Shown: positions 61,803 through 63,950 of the stretch, piece by piece
Position numbering within the stretch: the first letter of the stretch is position 1
How the letters are laid out: the number at the start of each line of letters is the position of its first letter
Source: a virus
Direction: 5' to 3' (one strand)
DNA: 63,950 bases
Virus record (IMG/VR): IMGVR_UViG_3300009158_002119
Location: 1-63,950 of that record
Notes under the pieces: model-generated
Database searches by the model: none
What the model was told of the DNA's origin: nothing
Seen by the model: the letters and a program-made list of their open reading frames with translations, nothing else
Made by a program: the position numbers and the translations under genes

Positions 61803-61809
61803 TATTTAT
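61803..61809 (+). promoter_or_regulatory. TATTTAT element
   Basis: AGTATTTATCTTTACTAACAG, 22 bases before the helicase ATG. The leader also has GAAGGAAAATT, one of few purine-rich Shine-Dalgarno-like stretches here. Confidence 0.4.
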
Positions 61810-61831
61810 CTTTACTAACAGAAGGAAAATT

Positions 61832-63223
61832 ATGGCGACAAACAAAAATTTTGAGTATCTAGGAAACACATTCCAATTACAATTACTTAATCAAATTATT
61901 TTAGATAAAGATTTTTCACATTCAATTATTGATGTGATTGAAAACAATTATTTTGAAAATAAATACTTTAAAATAATTACCCAAATGATCAGAGAGTATT
62001 ATACAAAATATGATCACACACCATCATTTGAGACACTAGAACAGATTACTAAATCTGAATTACAACAAGAGATTGCATCCAAGATAGTATTGGATACAAT
62101 TAAGAAAATTAAGGACGCACCTATTGATGGTGTAGCTTTTGTACAGGAAAAGGCGTTAAAATTCTGTAAACAACAGGAACTTCAAAAGGTTATGACCAAA
62201 GCTCAAAAAATCATTGATGGTGGTGAATTTGAGAACTATGATGCCCTTGAGGAAATGGTTAGAGGAGCTTTACAAGTAGGAGCTAAAGACACAAGTTCAA
62301 TGGATGTCTTCTCCAATATTGATCAAGTCCTTGATGAAGACTACAGACACCCAATTCCAATGGGAATACCTGGTATTGATAGACTACTTAAAGGTGGTTT
62401 GGCTAAAGGTGAGATTGGGGTTATATTGGCACCAACGGGTGTGGGTAAATCTACAATCTTAACTAAAATCGCTAACCACGCATTTAACTTAGGAAACAAC
62501 GTACTTCAGATCTTTTTTGAAGATAACCCAAAGGTGATTCAAAGAAAACATTATACACTTTGGACTAAGGTTCACCCTGATGAATTGTCAGAAAAAAGAG
62601 ACGAAGTTATCAAAAAGGTTAAAGATATTGAGGAATCTATGCCAAATAAGTTAATTATGAATAAGTTACCATCTGATACGGTAACTATGTCACAAATTAA
62701 GAATCAGATTAGAAAGATGGTGGCAGATGGTAATAAGATTGATATGGTATTACTTGATTACATTGACTGTGTTGTTCCTGATAAGAATTTAGGGGATGAA
62801 TGGAAGAGTGAAGGATCTGTAATGAGAGCATTTGAAGCTATGTGTCACGAAATGGATTTAGTTGGATGGACCGCAACACAAGGTAATAGAAGTTCTATTT
62901 CTTCTGAGGTTGTAACAACTGATCAAATGGGTGGATCAATTAAAAAGGCACAAGTTGGTCACGTTATTATTACGGTTGCAAAAACACTTCAACAGAAAGA
63001 AATGAAATTAGCAACAATAGCAATTACAAAATCAAGGGTTGGTGATGACGGAGTTGTATTTGAGAATTGTAAATTTGATAATGCGATGTTAGACATTGAC
63101 ACCGATAGTTCTATGACTTTCTTAGGGTTGGAAGAACAAAAAGAAGAAAAACAACGAATGAGAGTTAAAGAGTTGTTAGAAAAAAGACAACAAAGACAAA
63201 AAGACGAAACAAAAACTAATTAA
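61832..63223 (+). CDS. DnaB-type replicative helicase (gp41-like)
   Basis: 463 residues (T4 gp41 is 475). N-terminal helical domain 1-150 with Lys/Gln-rich linker. RecA-like motor 170-430: [19 protein letters not shown], Walker [14 protein letters not shown] (lysine at 206), [14 protein letters not shown], Walker [11 protein letters not shown], and the [11 protein letters not shown] arginine-finger region. The basic C-terminal tail ([14 protein letters not shown]) is disordered. It unwinds DNA on the lagging strand ahead of the polymerase. A primase is not in the window. Confidence 0.9.
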   Translation: MATNKNFEYLGNTFQLQLLNQIILDKDFSHSIIDVIENNYFENKYFKIITQMIREYYTKYDHTPSFETLEQITKSELQQEIASKIVLDTIKKIKDAPIDGVAFVQEKALKFCKQQELQKVMTKAQKIIDGGEFENYDALEEMVRGALQVGAKDTSSMDVFSNIDQVLDEDYRHPIPMGIPGIDRLLKGGLAKGEIGVILAPTGVGKSTILTKIANHAFNLGNNVLQIFFEDNPKVIQRKHYTLWTKVHPDELSEKRDEVIKKVKDIEESMPNKLIMNKLPSDTVTMSQIKNQIRKMVADGNKIDMVLLDYIDCVVPDKNLGDEWKSEGSVMRAFEAMCHEMDLVGWTATQGNRSSISSEVVTTDQMGGSIKKAQVGHVIITVAKTLQQKEMKLATIAITKSRVGDDGVVFENCKFDNAMLDIDTDSSMTFLGLEEQKEEKQRMRVKELLEKRQQRQKDETKTN

Positions 63224-63237
63224 TTTTAATAAAAAAA

Positions 63238-63950
63238 ATGGAAAAAATATTAAAGGAAAACCCTAACAGGTTTGTTATCTTCCCTATAGAACACAATGAC
63301 ATATGGGAATACTACAAAATGCATCAGGCGGCGTTTTGGACGGCAGAAGAAGTAGATTTAACGAATGATATTCGTGATTGGGAAAAATTAACAGATAATG
63401 AAAAATTCTTTGTAAAGAATGTATTATCATTTTTTGCAGCTTCTGATGGGATTGTAAATGAAAATTTGGCGGAGAACTTTTATCGTGAAGTACAATATCC
63501 TGAGGCTAAGTTTTTCTACGGATTTCAGTTGGCGATGGAGAATATTCACTCATTAATGTATTCGTTATTGATTGATACATACATTAGTAATCCAAAAGAA
63601 AAAGATGAGTGTTTTAATGCAATTGAGAACCTACCAGCGGTTAAGAAAAAAGCTACATGGGCTCTTGATTGGATTGATAATGGATCTTTCCAAGAAAGAT
63701 TGGTGGCATTTGCTGCGGTTGAGGGTATATTCTTTTCAGGATCATTCTGTTCAATATTTTGGATGAAATCAAGAGGAATAATGCAAGGGTTATGTAATGC
63801 AAATACACTTATCTTTAAAGATGAAAACTTACATTGTGATTTTGCAATTCACTTATTGAACAACCATTGTGAGGAAAAACCATCTGAAAAAAGAATTAAA
63901 GAGATTTTGTTATCGGCTTTAGAAATTGAAAAAGAATTCATTACCGAGTC
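63238..63950 (+). CDS. nrdB: ribonucleotide reductase class Ia small subunit (3' end outside window)
   Basis: Begins with ATG at 63238 ([20 protein letters not shown]) and stays open to the window end, 237 residues visible. The di-iron and radical residues of R2 are present: D40 in TAEEVDL, E101 and H104 in MENIHSLMY with the radical Tyr at 108, E162 in AAVEGIFF, and E196 and H199 in DENLHCDFA. It supplies electrons/radical for dNTP synthesis with a large subunit that is not in the window. A 14-base A-rich gap separates it from the helicase. A shorter open frame inside it (63572-63766) is a shadow. Confidence 0.95.
   Translation, partial: MEKILKENPNRFVIFPIEHNDIWEYYKMHQAAFWTAEEVDLTNDIRDWEKLTDNEKFFVKNVLSFFAASDGIVNENLAENFYREVQYPEAKFFYGFQLAMENIHSLMYSLLIDTYISNPKEKDECFNAIENLPAVKKKATWALDWIDNGSFQERLVAFAAVEGIFFSGSFCSIFWMKSRGIMQGLCNANTLIFKDENLHCDFAIHLLNNHCEEKPSEKRIKEILLSALEIEKEFITE

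Noticed and set aside
63572-63766. Short plus open frame near the window end
   Set aside because: Falls inside nrdB in another frame; nrdB carries the di-iron residues.

Overview
The window is part of a tailed-phage genome, most likely a large contractile-tailed (T4-like) myovirus. Three groups of genes support this. The tail module contains a sheath whose C-terminal domain is canonical, a tube protein, a gp26-type assembly chaperone, a tape measure, a gp53-like wedge protein and giant baseplate proteins. The replication module contains a family B DNA polymerase, a gp32-like SSB, UvsX, a FEN-type RNase H, a gp41-type helicase and NrdB. Neck and tail-completion proteins (gp13-, gp14- and gp15-like) lie between them. 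The DNA is strongly AT-rich. Most genes lack a Shine-Dalgarno sequence and have A-rich leaders, which fits a Bacteroidota host (inference). I saw no tRNA, rRNA, CRISPR array, integrase or insertion sequence.

Layout. 1-5194: the end of a very long collagen-like (Gly-Thr-Asn/Ser) fibre and a Thr/Pro-repeat protein. 5230-9835 (minus): a two-gene glycan operon whose second gene fuses four catalytic domains. 9894-17145: a set of adhesin-like virion proteins (LamG, SPRY plus fibrinogen-like, L-type-lectin-like, mucin-like Thr/Pro) with a GT9 glycosyltransferase among them. 17208-25193: seven tightly packed glycosyltransferase and methyltransferase genes. 25221-27081: two more virion-type proteins, one carrying what looks like an LCIB-type beta-carbonic-anhydrase domain. 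27195-29978: DNA polymerase. 29987-34378 (minus): SNF2 helicase, a metallopeptidase-superoxide dismutase fusion, a neck protein and a small unknown. 34437-58042: neck, tail completion, sheath, HAD phosphatase, tube, chaperone with a probable +1 frameshift, tape measure and baseplate. 58156-63950: SSB, UvsX, RNase H, helicase and the start of NrdB.

The strongest candidate for an undescribed system is a virion O-glycosylation system. Thr-rich tracts occur in at least seven virion proteins, including the sheath. The genes between and beside them encode about ten glycosyltransferase or sugar-methyltransferase proteins. These include a GT60-type polypeptide GlcNAc-transferase directly after the largest Thr/Pro protein and a TibC/BAHT-type protein O-heptosyltransferase domain with its four-cysteine finger. 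The likely role is to build glycans on the phage's own repeat proteins. Other notable items are a conserved sense-strand TATTTAT element upstream of most structural genes, a previously unlisted ribbon-helix-helix regulator on the minus strand at 36407-36571, and a fossil of a LamG fibre gene downstream of a swapped adhesin.
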